Counted from the first letter of the stretch, positions 49,798 through 62,784 are shown. The stretch is DNA of 64,000 nt from Phytophthora quininea (GCA_011947345.1 JAAVTG010000559.1:372001-436000); one strand, 5' to 3'. Program-made: numbers and translations. The notes: generated from the letters alone by a model not told the origin.

Positions 49798-52556
49798 CGC
49801 GTGCTTGGATGACCGACACTGGTTTTACGTGATTCTGGTCTGAACTTCGGCTTTGTCGAGTCTGCCAACGCGCCCAGACTACCAACTAGTAGAAAAGTAC
49901 TCCGATGTCCAGGGTGGATGTTGACATTCTCTCCCTGTAGATCCATTGGTGGGCTAGCTCTGCTCTTCCAGATGTCTCAAGACGTGTGCTGGCGACGAGA
50001 ACCGATTTGGCGAGTCTTGGGGCCTTTGAAAACAGCGTGGGTATGTGGGTATGCTTCACTTGCTGCCTGGCGGGGGTGTCAGCCTTGATGGGCTTGTCTC
50101 AATGGAGTCGACGAGGTGGCTAGTTGGGAAGTTTCCTTGTCCTTTGTCCTTCTCCTAGCTCCTGCGAGCAACGACTTCCTGTAGTGGGAAGTTTGTGGGA
50201 CGAGGGCGACACCGGCCAAATGTAGCCTAGGCTCGCGACGTGCAGCAGCGTGAGGTGGGCTAACGTACGTTCCCATGCCCCGAAGAAGTGTGCTTGGCGT
50301 CTGCAAAGCAAACTCGACTCTGTTTATTCTTAGATTCTCTATTCTACTTTGTCTATCCTCTATCGATTGCGCCACGATCATCGACGATTTCGATCACGAC
50401 CACCATCACTCTCCTAATCATCACTTTCCACTGGGCCCATCAGTCGATCGATCGGTCGGCTGTTGAGAATTCTTCGCGGGTTCTTCACACGTTTTGGACC
50501 CATAATTCTGGTTACTCAACTTCAATCAGCCCTAAATTTTTGGAAATTCCGGGAAATTCTGGAACACTTCACCACACCGCAGCGGTGTCGCCCCATTCGC
50601 AATATAGCTTTCGGAATCGGAAGACCTCGGTACTGGTCTTGATTATTATTTTAATTGATATGTTGTTTTGCATAGCTACCTTATAGCTCTGTAGACATCG
50701 CCGTTCAACCGTGTTTCTAACGGCTATCCAGTAAATTCCTTCCTCCAGCACTTGCAGCTAGATACTTGATGAAATTATATTTCCCAGCTTGCAGCACTGA
50801 CAGAGGAACCGTTTGAAATCATAAAGCATGTGCTGGAAGTATCCAATTATCTAAGGCTCGCGTCAAATTATCAACACCGACAATTTCTGCACGCCATGTC
50901 TCCTACCTAAATATTTTTCGACCTGTAGGATTATTTGGGCGTGGAACCATAAGATCAGCTTACAAACCTTTCCCTCAATTTACAGTATTCAATTCAAATG
51001 TGGACAACGTGAGAGGTGATCTGAAGTAAGGGGTTTGCTTGGACAAGCACATTGTTTCACCGAGTTGGGTGTACAGCTCGACCGTGACCATTGTGTCAAA
51101 TACCGACGCTTCCATACAATCGCGATTTTCCTTCAGATCAAACAAGAGTCAGCGCAATTTGAAGCGCCGACATGTGTTAGCGAATATAATGCGTCAATGC
51201 AAGGCGTAAATCGACATGATCAAGTACAAAACCGCTCCTCAGTGGCAAATGGACTCTCCTTTAAATAATGGCATGAGACAGTCGCCGCGGGCATCATCGG
51301 CATGGCCAAGTGCAACGTCTGCATGTGCCACAAAATAATATGCGAGGACGGTTAGGATGATCATGACAGCTCTCCAGACAGTGAAGGAGACTTACTAGAG
51401 TTAACCGGCCACGGTAAGCACCGCAGATTTGTCCTTTCGCTTGTCGGGGACCTTTTGGTGGCACATGACGCCAGTAGAAGTGTGGCGAAGGCCGATGAAA
51501 CTTTTCGCCCAGGAGGTGTTTGTATAGCGGCACCGCGGGCGGTGAAGCTCGTAGCCCAGGAGAACCTTGAACGAACTCGAGAAGGAAGGTTGGGCGCAGA
51601 TCAGTAGTCGCCAATCTGCGTCCAAGGGTCCTTTGGCGTGTGACCTTGTGGCAATCCCTGTGGGTTCGATCGCTAGATCTGGCGGACCGGATTTACCACC
51701 AGGCAGCCTTGGTTCAGTGGTCGGACTTGGAGAACTTGGTTGGGGACTCGACCACCCTTGGACGCACTTCTGCGGCGAAGGTGACGAGGTGGGCCTTGAC
51801 TGAGGAGAAACTCCTCCACGTAGAACCAACAATACAAAAGAGTCCGATGTGCAAACGCACAAATATGCAGCCGTCTCTTATTCTTTGAGACCCTTGGACG
51901 GGGGTCTATAGCCGAGTAGATTCAGGAATATGCGTCCAAGATACTCGGGTCACCTTGAACACTCCTTGACGAACGCGCACCACCCTCTCGCGAGGGAATA
52001 CACTTGGCCCACTGGCCTTCACACTTGTAACCTTCCGGAGCTTGAGAGTACTCTGGCCAACCTATCCCCTCTCTTGATCCTTGAACGCAGCTCCGATTCC
52101 GGTTTGCCGTTGTACGCTAACTGCTAGCGCGCACTTGGGAGGATGAATATGAAATGGGTGATCGCCCACGGAGAAGACGGCCCAACTGGGATATGGAATG
52201 GGGGAATCCTCGGCGCGAGCCTAAGATCCCCTACCCAACTTGACTTGACTTTGACGGGTGGGGAGCTCCAGCGACGCTGGGGCCGTCTTGTCCTTCAAGC
52301 CTGCACGCAGTCTATCAGGAAACCTGCTTCGAAGACCACTTCGGGGTTTCAAGGCAAATCGAACTCTCTGTTTGTTTTTATCTAAGTCTTCTCTGGCGTC
52401 CTACGTGTCCAGGATTCTGGGTACAAATCAGTCTTATACAGACATCTTGATCTCAGTATAGTGGGGAACCTGTCGACTCGACACTTCCACTGGATTCTTG
52501 CCCGAAGGTCAACTTGGCGCAATCATTCCACACAAACTGGCTTCTTAGGAACAAAT
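49798..52556. other. intergenic, degraded repeat-like sequence
   Basis: No conserved coding region found. Several short open frames (for example 50275-50466, 51401-51862 minus) lack domains. Scattered halves of the TGCGTCCAAG motif occur at 51617, 51757 (inverted), 51891 (inverted) and 51931, foreshadowing the hairpin array that follows. Confidence 0.5.
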
Positions 52557-52950
52557 GTGCGTCCAAGGCTCAGGTCAATTGAGGCTTGGACGCGGGTTGG
52601 GCTTGGACGCATGTGCACTCCATAGTAGTCGACACACATAATGAGCTCCATATAACTGCATGTGCGGCCAATGGTCAATTCTATACCTGGACGAATATGC
52701 GTCCAAGGGTCATCATGGACCTTGGGCGCACTTGGTGTACAGTAGACTTGGAATTCGTATGTCGACGTATGGAGCGCAATGTGCGTCCAAGAGTCATCGT
52801 CACATTGGACGCACTCGTGTCGGCATAGTCTTGGAACTTGTATGTGAACATCTTGGAGACACAATGTGCGGGCAAGGGTGGCCTGGTGTTCGCTGCGGGT
52901 GCGGCGGAGTCTTTTATCGCAGCAGTTAATTCTGCGACCAAGGCAGGGAC
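52557..52950. repeat. minisatellite of about 83 bp with hairpin-forming units
   Basis: Units begin with TGCGTCCAAG at 52558, 52698, 52782 and (degenerate) 52864; the last three are spaced 83 bases. Within units the motif is followed by its inverse: 52558-52593, 52698-52730, and a perfect 10-base stem GTGCGTCCAA / TTGGACGCAC at 52781-52814. A further diverged hairpin lies at 53049-53083. Not a CRISPR array: units are imperfect and there are no conserved spacers. Confidence 0.7.
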
Positions 52951-54757
52951 AGGTCGCACACACGGATACGTTCCGTGTGGCGATTTGACCTCTTCGATGA
53001 GGCGACCTGTCTTCACTGTGAGGGTGGCCAGGACTGAGTGCAAATCCGTGTCCAAGGGTGTATGCATATCACCCTTGCGCGCACTTCCCAGCCTATAGAC
53101 ATCTCCTTGGTAGACCTCCCGCGTCCAGCGCAGCTGCGCCGAAGCCTACTCCCACTTGTACGCACTTGTAACTGCTCGTTCAAATATTCAAACTATCCAA
53201 TCACGTGCCGTCATTATGCGCCCAACGCATCCCATAGAAAAATATCCAGTTTCACATCGTGTCAGAAGGTGCAGAGGATGGCTTGTTGTATACTAAAAGT
53301 GACTCGATTTCGGAGTCGTATCATACCAGAATTAGTGAGTGTTCAGATGCGAACAATAATGAATTGCTCGAGAGAGCGTGCATAGCGAAGGAACCATGCA
53401 TTATCCTGAAACGCAGGAGCTGAACCAAAATCGAATGCACAGTTTGACGATTGAGTGCAGGTCACTCTGGAAGGAAATGCCACAGTTGTGAATTAGCAGC
53501 CAAGAGAGCAAGTTCCCTTTGGTTTCCCTTCATCTAAGTTCTTCTTTCTCCTCCTACTTTGTTAAATGTTCCGTGATATTTGTATTGGAAATAGTTTTCG
53601 TATTTAAAAAGCTCAACAAGTAGAAAAATGAACACAATAGCCAGTTACACAATTTTCTTTTTAACTATCCAGAATAGATCCCGTGTTCTCGTAATACGCG
53701 CGGAGAAAAAGCGGTTCGAGAAGCAGTTGAGATCATTTCCCTATCTCCGCTTCAGCATTGTTTTGGCGGATTTCAAGGTACTGTTGACATTTTCCTGTCC
53801 TAGCGGTATCCCGCCACAGGCGTGCCGCCATGGAGTTCAAATCAATTAGACGGGGACCTAGTTGCTCCAGTGCTCACCGTCGGACGGCACGGAATCTGCG
53901 AGGATGTGGTGGGCATACTTTCTACTAGTTGTCGTCGGCGCGCACATGGCCATAGCGTCAACCAGCACCGGCCGATCAAGCGCGTCATTGGGCGCGGCGC
54001 CGCGCCGACACCATCGACCTCACAACTTGCTACTACCTGACCAAACAGGACCACGAGCCTTGTGACGAGGTGCTGTGTATGTGGAGAGAAGGAGCAACCA
54101 AATGAATTTTTGCACAGGGTCATGCTTTTGTTTTCCTACTGCATGGTCAAACAGGACCACAAGGTGCAGTCTGTGGAAGAGCCAAGTGAGCTTCTACCAT
54201 GGTGTGTGTGTGTTACTAAGTAGCTTGTTTCAATGATAGTAATCACGAACAGTCGGATGGCGACCAACTATATTGGCTTTGGATGTAGTTGTTTTTCTTC
54301 GTAAATCTACTACAGGAAAGTGTTGTGTTTGGTTGTGCCAGTATTTGGACATTTGAGACGGCGAACAAAGAACCAGTGATATTCACCGAGTATCTTCTGT
54401 GTGGTCGTATGATAATGGGTGCAAGTAGTCGACGGAAAATGTCACGTAGAACCTTAACATGCGCTGACGCGTCAGATGCAGAAGGTAAGAGCTCATCGTG
54501 TCCGTCAAACTTGCAACTCGCTAAATTCCATCAGTTGATAAAAAATGTCTGTGAATACGTCCGTCATCGACTTAGCCGCCTCAACTTTCGCGGGACTCAC
54601 GTGTGTCTGCAATTCTTCTCATCCGCAAAAATTGTTCACCTCGCGGTAGCTGTCGTCATCTAGCATCTCGAATTCTTGACACACGGGGATATTTGAGTAT
54701 TTGGGGACTGCCCTGCATAACGAACGTCACGACTCCGCAAATTAAGCTTAACCGTAA

Positions 54758-54860
54758 TTAACCCCTTAGCTCCCATGTGTTGCCCGGCTAAACATAAGAC
54801 TGTATACCCTATTTCGACGCTCTCGCATGTTTATGTTATGCTGCCCGGATAAACATAAGC
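54758..54860 (+). mobile_element. piggyBac-type terminus with subterminal repeats
   Basis: TTAA at 54758-54761 is followed directly by CCCCTTAGCTCCC, the usual TTAA-CCC start of piggyBac elements. The motif TGCCCGG(C/A)TAAACATAAG occurs twice (54781 and 54842), with an inverted CATGTTTATG between, resembling transposase binding sites. Mirror copy at about 58008-58110. Confidence 0.6.
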
Positions 54861-55307
54861 AGAAATATACCTGAGGTTTGTATAGAGTGCCAATACGAAT
54901 CGAGACCATATTAAAATTAGGAGGAAAATCGAAGTAGAAAAAGAGCAAATGCACAGGCTTAGGCGTGGAAAACCTTGTCCACGATAGAATACGGTTGAGG
55001 TGGCCAGAGACAGACCTGCCCAGCTAGTGGGTGCGAGCCACCTCTCCCATTTGAGAAAAGACAAGAAGGGGTATTGATGGTCGGACCTGTAGGAAAGGAC
55101 CCACGACACACGTCGACGAACAAGGGGCGACAGCAGTCCCTGGAGGCACTACAGCGAGAGCGTCGGGGTCGCAGAGCGGAGCGAAAGAATGATTCTGCCA
55201 ACAAGACGAAGGCGCCATCAGCTGCAGCACGCAAAACTAATGCGGTGGCCCGGGCGGAAAGTCAAAGAGGGGACGACGGCAGTATCTGAAGGTGCAAAGA
55301 AGACCGG

Positions 55308-56050
55308 ATGCAGCATTACAGCGTGCAATTGTGCTCCAAGACCAGGAAATACTGCAAAACCCTATTTCTTGGGTTGTTTGACATGGCGCTGGTGAATTCC
55401 TACATCGTGTTCCGTTACCACTGCGGCCTGACCAACAAGCCGCCATCCAAGTATTTCGCGTTTTTGAGGAGCTGATGCAGCAGCTGTTTGCCGTTGACTG
55501 GTCGGAGGCGTTTTCGCTCATTGACGTATGAGTTACGTTGGTAGAACAACATAATCTGACGTCATGGAAACCATATCCAACATAACCGATGATTTGACAT
55601 GCAGCAAGCAATTTCAGCGAGAGAGAGAGATTCACCTGGTCGAGGGCAAGTGTCTCCACAAGCAGCAAGTGAGGAGATCGGTGTTCTTGATGGTCATCGC
55701 ATTGAGCGAAACTCAGATAAAGATGAAGACCGAGGAGATCGACTGCGCCACCGTTCATCCAAGGTGTGCGCGATTTTCAAAGTAAAGCCGCGGGAGCACA
55801 CGAAGTACTACTGTCCTGAGTGCTCGACAGGGGACAAACGGCAAGGATTTAATGTATGCGATGTCAAACTACATGACACTAATATATGCTCAACAGGAAG
55901 TGCCTTTGCAATATTTCGCGCGAGGGCCAAACGAAGACATGCTTTCGAATGTGGCATGCTGATTGGAGGAATGGCAATGACATTTCGCGACGGCTTGTGG
56001 GTTTGCTGTTATATAGGTGTTTCCGGAAGCAAGTTGTGGTTTTCCCAAAT
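55308..56050 (+). pseudogene. piggyBac-type transposase (DDE_Tnp_1_7) remnant
   Basis: Recognisable pieces: KTRKYCKTLFLGLFDMALVN and SYIVF (end of the catalytic domain), FEELMQQLF, and a C-terminal zinc-ribbon, VCAIFKVKPREHTKYYCPEC, followed by HADWRNGND. The pieces lie in different frames with stops between them, so the gene is dead or heavily miscalled. No intact catalytic triad can be traced. Confidence 0.7.
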
Positions 56051-56312
56051 GAATACCAATGGATCTCAGTCCCGCTGATTCGTTCAGTAGGATGTGTTGA
56101 TGATCTTCGTTGGAATACTTTAGTACTTGGCCGTAGTGGACAAAGGTCAAATGAAGAGCTACTGGAGAGACGTTGAAGAAGCAAAACGTTTCCCTGATGC
56201 TCGATTAAAAGATAAGATCAGTGATGGCGTGTGTTCTGCTTCACCACCCTGGTCGTGTACGCGCCCATCGCCTCAAGTCGCCAGGGTTCCGGACATAATT
56301 GTTAAGATACAC

Positions 56313-56553
56313 ATGTTTCGCGAGTATCCTGCTATACTGGAGGTGGTTTTCAAGCTTGCACTGGGCTTCATACCACCGGCCGATAAATGATGCTTGGATA
56401 CTACTCTTGAAGGCGAACTTCTTCAGCTAGCTGTTTGCGGTGACCGAGACCACTCAGTTAACTCAGACGTAATTGATGCAAGCGTGGCGAACGCATCACG
56501 TAAAATAATACGAGATACAATAGATATATTTGCAATGGTTTGTCCCCACGAAA
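56313..56553. other. palindrome 2 spacer
   Basis: 241 bases of unique sequence between the arms; a TTAA occurs at about 56458. No gene. Confidence 0.8.
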
Positions 56554-56817
56554 GTGTATCTTGACAATTATGTCCGGAACCCTGGCGACTTGAAGCGATT
56601 GGCGCGTACACGACCAGGGTGGTGAAGCAGAACACACGCCATCACTGATCTTATCTTTTAATCGAGCATCAGGGAAACGTTTTGCCTCTTCAACGTCTCT
56701 CCAGTAGCTCTTCATTTGACCTTTGTCCACTACGGCCAAGTACTAAAGTATTCCAACGAAGATCATCAACACATCCTACTGAACGAATCAGCGGGACTGA
56801 GATCCATTGGTATTCAT

Positions 56818-57560
56818 TTGGGAAAACCACAACTTGCTTCCGGAAACACCTATATAACAGCAAACCCACAAGCCGTCGCGAAATGTCATTGCCATTCCTC
56901 CAATCAGCATGCCACATTCGAAAGCATGTCTTCGTTTGGCCCTCGCGCGAAATATTGCAAAGGCACTTCCTGTTGAGCATATATTAGTGTCATGTAGTTT
57001 GACATCGCATACATTAAATCCTTGCCGTTTGTCCCCTGTCGAGCACTCAGGACAGTAGTACTTCGTGTGCTCCCGCGGCTTTACTTTGAAAATCGCGCAC
57101 ACCTTGGATGAGCGGTGGCGCAGTCGATCTCCTCGGTCTTCATCTTTATCTGAGTTTCGCTCAATGCGATGACCATCAAGAACACCGATCTCCTCACTTG
57201 CTGCTTGTGGAGACACTTGCCCTCGACCAGGTGAATCTCTCTCTCTCTCGCTGAAATTGCTTGCTGCATGTCAAATCATCGGTTATGTTGGATATGGTTT
57301 CCATGACGTCAGATTATGTTGTTCTACCAACGTAACTCATACGTCAATGAGCGAAAACGCCTCCGACCAGTCAACGGCAAACAGCTGCTGCATCAGCTCC
57401 TCAAAAACGCGAAATACTTGGATGGCGGCTTGTTGGTCAGGCCGCAGTGGTAACGGAACACGATGTAGGAATTCACCAGCGCCATGTCAAACAACCCAAG
57501 AAATAGGGTTTTGCAGTATTTCCTGGTCTTGGAGCACAATTGCACGCTGTAATGCTGCAT
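56818..57560 (-). pseudogene. piggyBac-type transposase remnant, mirror copy
   Basis: Same fragments as 55308-56050 on the opposite strand, so the two remnants lie with their 3' ends toward each other across the 241-base spacer. Broken in the same way. Confidence 0.7.
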
Positions 57561-58007
57561 CCGGTCTTCTTTGCACCTTCAGATACTGCCGTCGTCCCTC
57601 TTTGACTTTCCGCCCGGGCCACCGCATTAGTTTTGCGTGCTGCAGCTGATGGCGCCTTCGTCTTGTTGGCAGAATCATTCTTTCGCTCCGCTCTGCGACC
57701 CCGACGCTCTCGCTGTAGTGCCTCCAGGGACTGCTGTCGCCCCTTGTTCGTCGACGTGTGTCGTGGGTCCTTTCCTACAGGTCCGACCATCAATACCCCT
57801 TCTTGTCTTTTTCTCAAATGGGAGAGGTGGCTCGCACCCACTAGCTGGGCAGGTCTGTCTCTGGCCACCTCAACCGTATTCTATCGTGGACAAGGTTTTC
57901 CACGCCTAAGCCTGTGCATTTGCTCTTTTTCTACTTCGATTTTCCTCCTAATTTTAATATGGTCTCGATTCGTATTGGCACTCTATACAAACCTCAGGTA
58001 TATTTCT

Positions 58008-58110
58008 GCTTATGTTTATCCGGGCAGCATAACATAAACATGCGAGAGCGTCGAAATAGGGTATACAGTCTTATGTTTAGCCGGGCAACACATGGGAGCT
58101 AAGGGGTTAA
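58008..58110 (-). mobile_element. piggyBac-type terminus, mirror copy
   Basis: GCTAAGGGG followed by TTAA at 58107-58110, with the two subterminal repeats in mirror order. Confidence 0.6.
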
Positions 58111-59762
58111 TTACGGTTAAGCTTAATTTGCGGAGTCGTGACGTTCGTTATGCAGGGCAGTCCCCAAATACTCAAATATCCCCGTGTGTCAAGAATTCGA
58201 GATGCTAGATGACGACAGCTACCGCGAGGTGAACAATTTTGCGGATGAGAAGAATTGCAGACACACGTGAGTCCCGCGAAAGTTGAGGCGGCTAAGTCGA
58301 TGACGGACGTATTCACAGACATTTTTTATCAACTGATGGAATTTAGCGAGTTGCAAGTTTGACGGACACGATGAGCTCTTACCTTCTGCATCTGACGCGT
58401 CAGCGCATGTTAAGGTTCTACGTGACATTTTCCGTCGACTACTTGCACCCATTATCATACGACCACACAGAAGATACTCGGTGAATATCACTGGTTCTTT
58501 GTTCGCCGTCTCAAATGTCCAAATACTGGCACAACCAAACACAACACTTTCCTGTAGTAGATTTACGAAGAAAAACAACTACATCCAAAGCCAATATAGT
58601 TGGTCGCCATCCGACTGTTCGTGATTACTATCATTGAAACAAGCTACTTAGTAACACACACACACCATGGTAGAAGCTCACTTGGCTCTTCCACAGACTG
58701 CACCTTGTGGTCCTGTTTGACCATGCAGTAGGAAAACAAAAAGCACGACCCTGTGCAAAAATTCATTTGGTTGCTCCTTCTCTCCACATACACAGCACCT
58801 CGTCACAAGGCTCGTGGTCCTGTTTGGTCAGGTAGTAGCAAGTTGTGAGGTCGATGGTGTCGGCGCGGCGCCGCGCCCAATGACGCGCTTGATCGGCCGG
58901 TGCTGGTTGACGCTATGGCCATGTGCGCGCCGACGACAACTAGTAGAAAGTATGCCCACCACATCCTCGCAGATTCCGTGCCGTCCGACGGTGAGCACTG
59001 GAGCAACTAGGTCCCCGTCTAATTGATTTGAACTCCATGGCGGCACGCCTGTGGCGGGATACCGCTAGGACAGGAAAATGTCAACAGTACCTTGAAATCC
59101 GCCAAAACAATGCTGAAGCGGAGATAGGGAAATGATCTCAACTGCTTCTCGAACCGCTTTTTCTCCGCGCGTATTACGAGAACACGGGATCTATTCTGGA
59201 TAGTTAAACAGAAAATTGTGTAACTGGCTATTGTGTTCATTTTTCTACTTGTTGAGCTTTTTAAATACGAAAACTATTTCCAATACAAATATCACGGAAC
59301 ATTTAACAAAGTAGGAGGAGAAAGAAGAACTTAGATGAAGGGAAACCAAAGGGAGCTTGCTCTCTTGGCTGCTAATTCACAACTGTGGTATTTCTTTCTA
59401 GTAGAGATTTAGCTAGGTTACTACCCTGTTAGATTAGTTACCGATTTTCACAGGTCTACCTACAGCTATCGTGATATAAATATGTTAGCATTTGAAATGG
59501 CGAAAACGCCGTACGATTGCATTACCGGCCATTTGCAACCGATGTTGTATTTCTGGCGATCCTCCAGCGTGATTGGCTGTAGCCACCATACCGGCCACGA
59601 ATCCTGTCAGTACTGCGCCGTTCTGTTTGCAACCCTCGGTAGCGTGCGTGGTCGTCAAAGTCGCTCGGGTTTGCAACCGGGCGGCATACAAACATCTAGT
59701 ATGAGTGCAAAACGGCCGTACGTGACTGCAGTAACAAAGGTCGCACTGCGCAACTCGTACAT

Positions 59763-60546
59763 CATGACAAGCGCTTTAAGCCGGAGCTCGTTAAGTTCAT
59801 GTCGTTCAAGGACGGCATTGCACACAGCAAAGACCACACGTTCTCAACAGAAGAACTCCTACAGATTATACCATCCCACTTGTGTCGCTGGATGAACCGC
59901 AAGCGTACGGTGACGAAGCACCTGGCGACGATCTGAAGCCTGTTCATCGGCACTCGAACACGCTTGAGTTTTCGAAGAAAGCCATCTCTTCGTTCATGCC
60001 GCGCATCAACACAGCATGTGATCCGGTGTCTGAACGCGGCAACTTCACGCGCCCCGATGCTGTTGACAAGCTGATGAAGAAAGTGAAAAGTTCAAGGTGC
60101 GACGCGAGGGAGCAGAATCCAGAGCTCGACGTGCTGTTGAGTTTGAAGAATTCACAAATCTGTTGCTTCCCGTGCGGTCTTTGTGGGGAAAAGATGAATC
60201 TGTGTACGTGGTGGGGAGCGCACCTCCACAATCTCCAGAGTTCAAACAAGTCTTTGGGTTTGGGTCGTTTAGAAAGCCTAGCAACAGGCATCGTCCGAAC
60301 GAGTATCAATTCGGATGCTGTGAACTGAAGCCGGCAAAGGAGTTTACTGCAACAGAACGAGGTGCAAACAAGTTTGCATTTTCGAGACGACGAGTTTTGT
60401 GGGATGTGGTTGCTAATCTGGTTCGAGGTTCACCAGCGACACAGCAATCGGCAATGTGTATAGTCGACAGCTCTGTTTCGAATATTCTAAAATTCATGCG
60501 CGCTGATCGTCAGCAGCGAGGCGGACAACCAAGTCTCCGCGGCTAA
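59763..60546 (+). pseudogene. degraded oomycete repeat gene, possibly Crypton-type tyrosine recombinase N-terminus
   Basis: Across three frames one can read a continuous family-like protein: FKPELVKFMSFKDG, FSTEELLQIIPSHLCRWMN, AYGDEAPGDDLKPV, NTLEFSKKAISSFMP, GNFTRPDAVDKLMKKVK and REGAESRARRAVEFEEF. This matches, from memory of oomycete genomes, a highly repeated protein family thought to belong to Crypton-like elements; the recombinase catalytic part is absent here. Frame changes near 59900 and 60095. Confidence 0.4.
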
Positions 60547-62784
60547 CACGCATTAAACCGCTTCAACACTGTCAATGCTTAGTAGAATATTAACTAATCC
60601 GAGCAGAGTTGTAAACACGGTTGCACAATTTGCCTGTATTTATGCAGTGCCAGAAGAAAAAAAGCATCGTGAGGGTAATATCCCCATAAGACTCAGATCT
60701 GGCAAAACATCAGTGCGCTTTCGTGTGGAGTTCATCGGAAAAACGGACTGATTCTTTTCCTCACTCTAGCAATATGTAGTCCTTTTAAGAATTGTTGAGG
60801 GATCATACGTTAGGTTTGTATCGCGGCGGTCATTGGGAACTAAGCGCAGAGATAACTAGCGAGGGGATCAGTTGTAGCAAATCACCGGAAATCACCTTGT
60901 GTTTTGTATGGTGCAAATTGAAGTTGGCGGTCTCCGCCGTCGCTGACACGCAATCGAGAGTGGGAAGGTTTTATTCTTTGTCTCATGTGGTCTCGGCAGT
61001 TGCCTTGGTACGTGCCGACGGCCGCCCCACCGCGGGCTGCATTCCGATCCGTGAGGCGGGCTGCTTGGTGTCGAGAAAAGATGTGTAAAACCACAAAGAC
61101 TCGCGCGTGGGAAACGAGCTAAGATCGTAGAGCGCCGCAAAGCCGCGAGAACGGGTCTACGAAATGCACTCATCGGCGATGCGGTACCTGTCACATGCTG
61201 TCACCCCGGCGGGCCATCGGGTGTGGGGCTGCTAGTCGACCCAGCGGCCACTGCCCGGAGGATTTCTTAACGTTTTGTGACCCAACCACCATGGGATCAG
61301 CCTGTGGCCATCCATTTCTCCTGGACGCTTAGGGCAAATTGGTCGAGTCGGAATGTCCGCCTTGGTTGTGCGCGAGGCGAGCAGATCGCCTCGGCAAAAG
61401 ACCTTACTGCAGTGCGACACGAGCAACCTCGGCAGGGCGGAAAGGTCCACTTCGCAGCGTGAGTGTGTGGTCAAGTGCCAGTCGCATGGCGGCAGACGGA
61501 TTGTTGTTCTGATTGCTTGACGAGCTTGACCGTCATTTGCTCTACCGACACGCTCTACCGACACACGTACCTCCGACATCGCCTTAGCACCGCAGGCGTT
61601 CGCGGCGAGCTTGGCAAAAGACAGAAGTGGTGCTTGCACTGCAATCGGTACCTACAGCGCGAAACATCGCTTCAGTGCATGGCATTCGAGTGCATGACGT
61701 TGAGGTGCGTTCGACATGGGCAGCGGGAGCCTTGCCTAGTTTGTCTCGCGAGCCTGACAGCAACTGCAATCGCTTGATTTGCTTGATATCAAAGGAGCAC
61801 TTGAGCCCAGCTGCCGGTAGACTAGACCGGCAAGGTTTTTCGGCGGTAGGGTTGGCGAGCCGAACACAAACCAGAAAGCTCGCGGCCGGTCGAGCTCGCG
61901 ACGTCGTGGCGGTCAACAGAGTGGAGCTGCCGGCTCGCAGCTCACTTTGCTCTGTCGGCGGTCGCTGCTGCCGTCCCTACCGACGCGAAAGCCAAGCATG
62001 TTAAAAGGCGGGTTTTAACGTAATTCATCGACGCTCGTGGTGCCAGGATGCCCGCTTGCCGCTCTCGAAAAGCGCAATGTTGAAGGGGAGGACGTACTTG
62101 GGACACGTAATGCAGTCCTTCCCGACAGAGGCCACTGGGTCTCCGATATCGATTGCTGGCGTGAGTTTCCTCCATTTCCACTGCCGAGCGCTGCGGCCGG
62201 CGACAGCAGCGACAACGCCCACAGATCACGAGAATTCGCGGGGGCTGGTCGCCCGATCGAGCGGGGCCCGCGCGCAACCACCACTTTGCGCTGCCGACGA
62301 TCACGTCCTTCGGTCCAGGAAGCTGCCCTCTGGACATGGCCGTGGTTGACCGCCTGGGCCCACGAGGCTCCGCTGTAATCGTCTCCGGCGCTGGAGCGGG
62401 CACTTGACTAACGTATGGGGCAAAGTCGGACGCAACAGCGGAACCCAAGTGTACATATCAATGACGCCCGAAATAAACGGAACCCCGGCGCTTGCACGAC
62501 GCTCACCATCTTCCTGCTCGATTGGCACGAATAATGTCTTCAATCGTAGAAGACAATTGCTCGTCTGGCCAAGATTGTGCTGGCATTCAACAGCAGCAAC
62601 CTGGCTGTCTGGCGCGAAAGTGTTCCTCGCGGTCGTACCCAGTCAGCCAGGAGCGGTGACAGCAAATTTCCCGGCGATGGTTTTCCTGCTTCACTTTCGT
62701 ATCGCACAGTCCGTTTACGGGCCGCAGGCTGCGAAGCACCCCTCGCGTCTCAACTTGAGACTCCCCAAGCGAGGCGCGATGGGG
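60547..62784. other. intergenic, no gene recognised
   Basis: Roughly 2.2 kb with many short overlapping open frames on both strands and no conserved domain. The 61942-62448 (-) and 61463-61777 (+) frames contain Cys-rich segments but no known family. Composition rises in GC toward 62 kb, which lengthens chance frames. Confidence 0.4.

Larger units (their letters stand above)
53466..56312 (+). repeat. palindrome 2, left arm (2.85 kb)
   Basis: Reverse complement of 56554-59402; coordinates add to 112866-112868. Carries flanking non-coding DNA (53466-54757), a TTAA border and piggyBac-type coding remnants. Inner end at GTTAAGATACAC. The outer 15 bases differ from the mirror by three G/A transitions, so the exact outer limit is soft. 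Confidence 0.92.
56554..59402 (-). repeat. palindrome 2, right arm (2.85 kb)
   Basis: Mirror of 53466-56312. Differs by one extra GA unit in a GA run, one- or two-base indels and scattered substitutions, including Pro/Gln and Pro/Leu changes near the inner end. Close to, but not the same as, the left arm. Confidence 0.92.

Noticed and set aside
50275..50466. 63-residue ATG frame with hydrophobic N-terminus and His/Asp-rich tail.
   Set aside because: Short, no family, surrounded by degraded sequence; the His/Asp run follows from a simple ATC-ACG type repeat composition.
50280..52400. Possible pair of diverged LTRs: similar stretches near 50295 and 52345 (AAACTCGACTCTGTTT-like).
   Set aside because: Similarity covers only about 40 bases; no matching TG/CA ends, primer site or target duplication could be traced.
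52557..53083. CRISPR-like look of the repeated TGCGTCCAAG motif.
   Set aside because: Eukaryotic context, imperfect units, no uniform spacers and no cas genes; better explained as a minisatellite.
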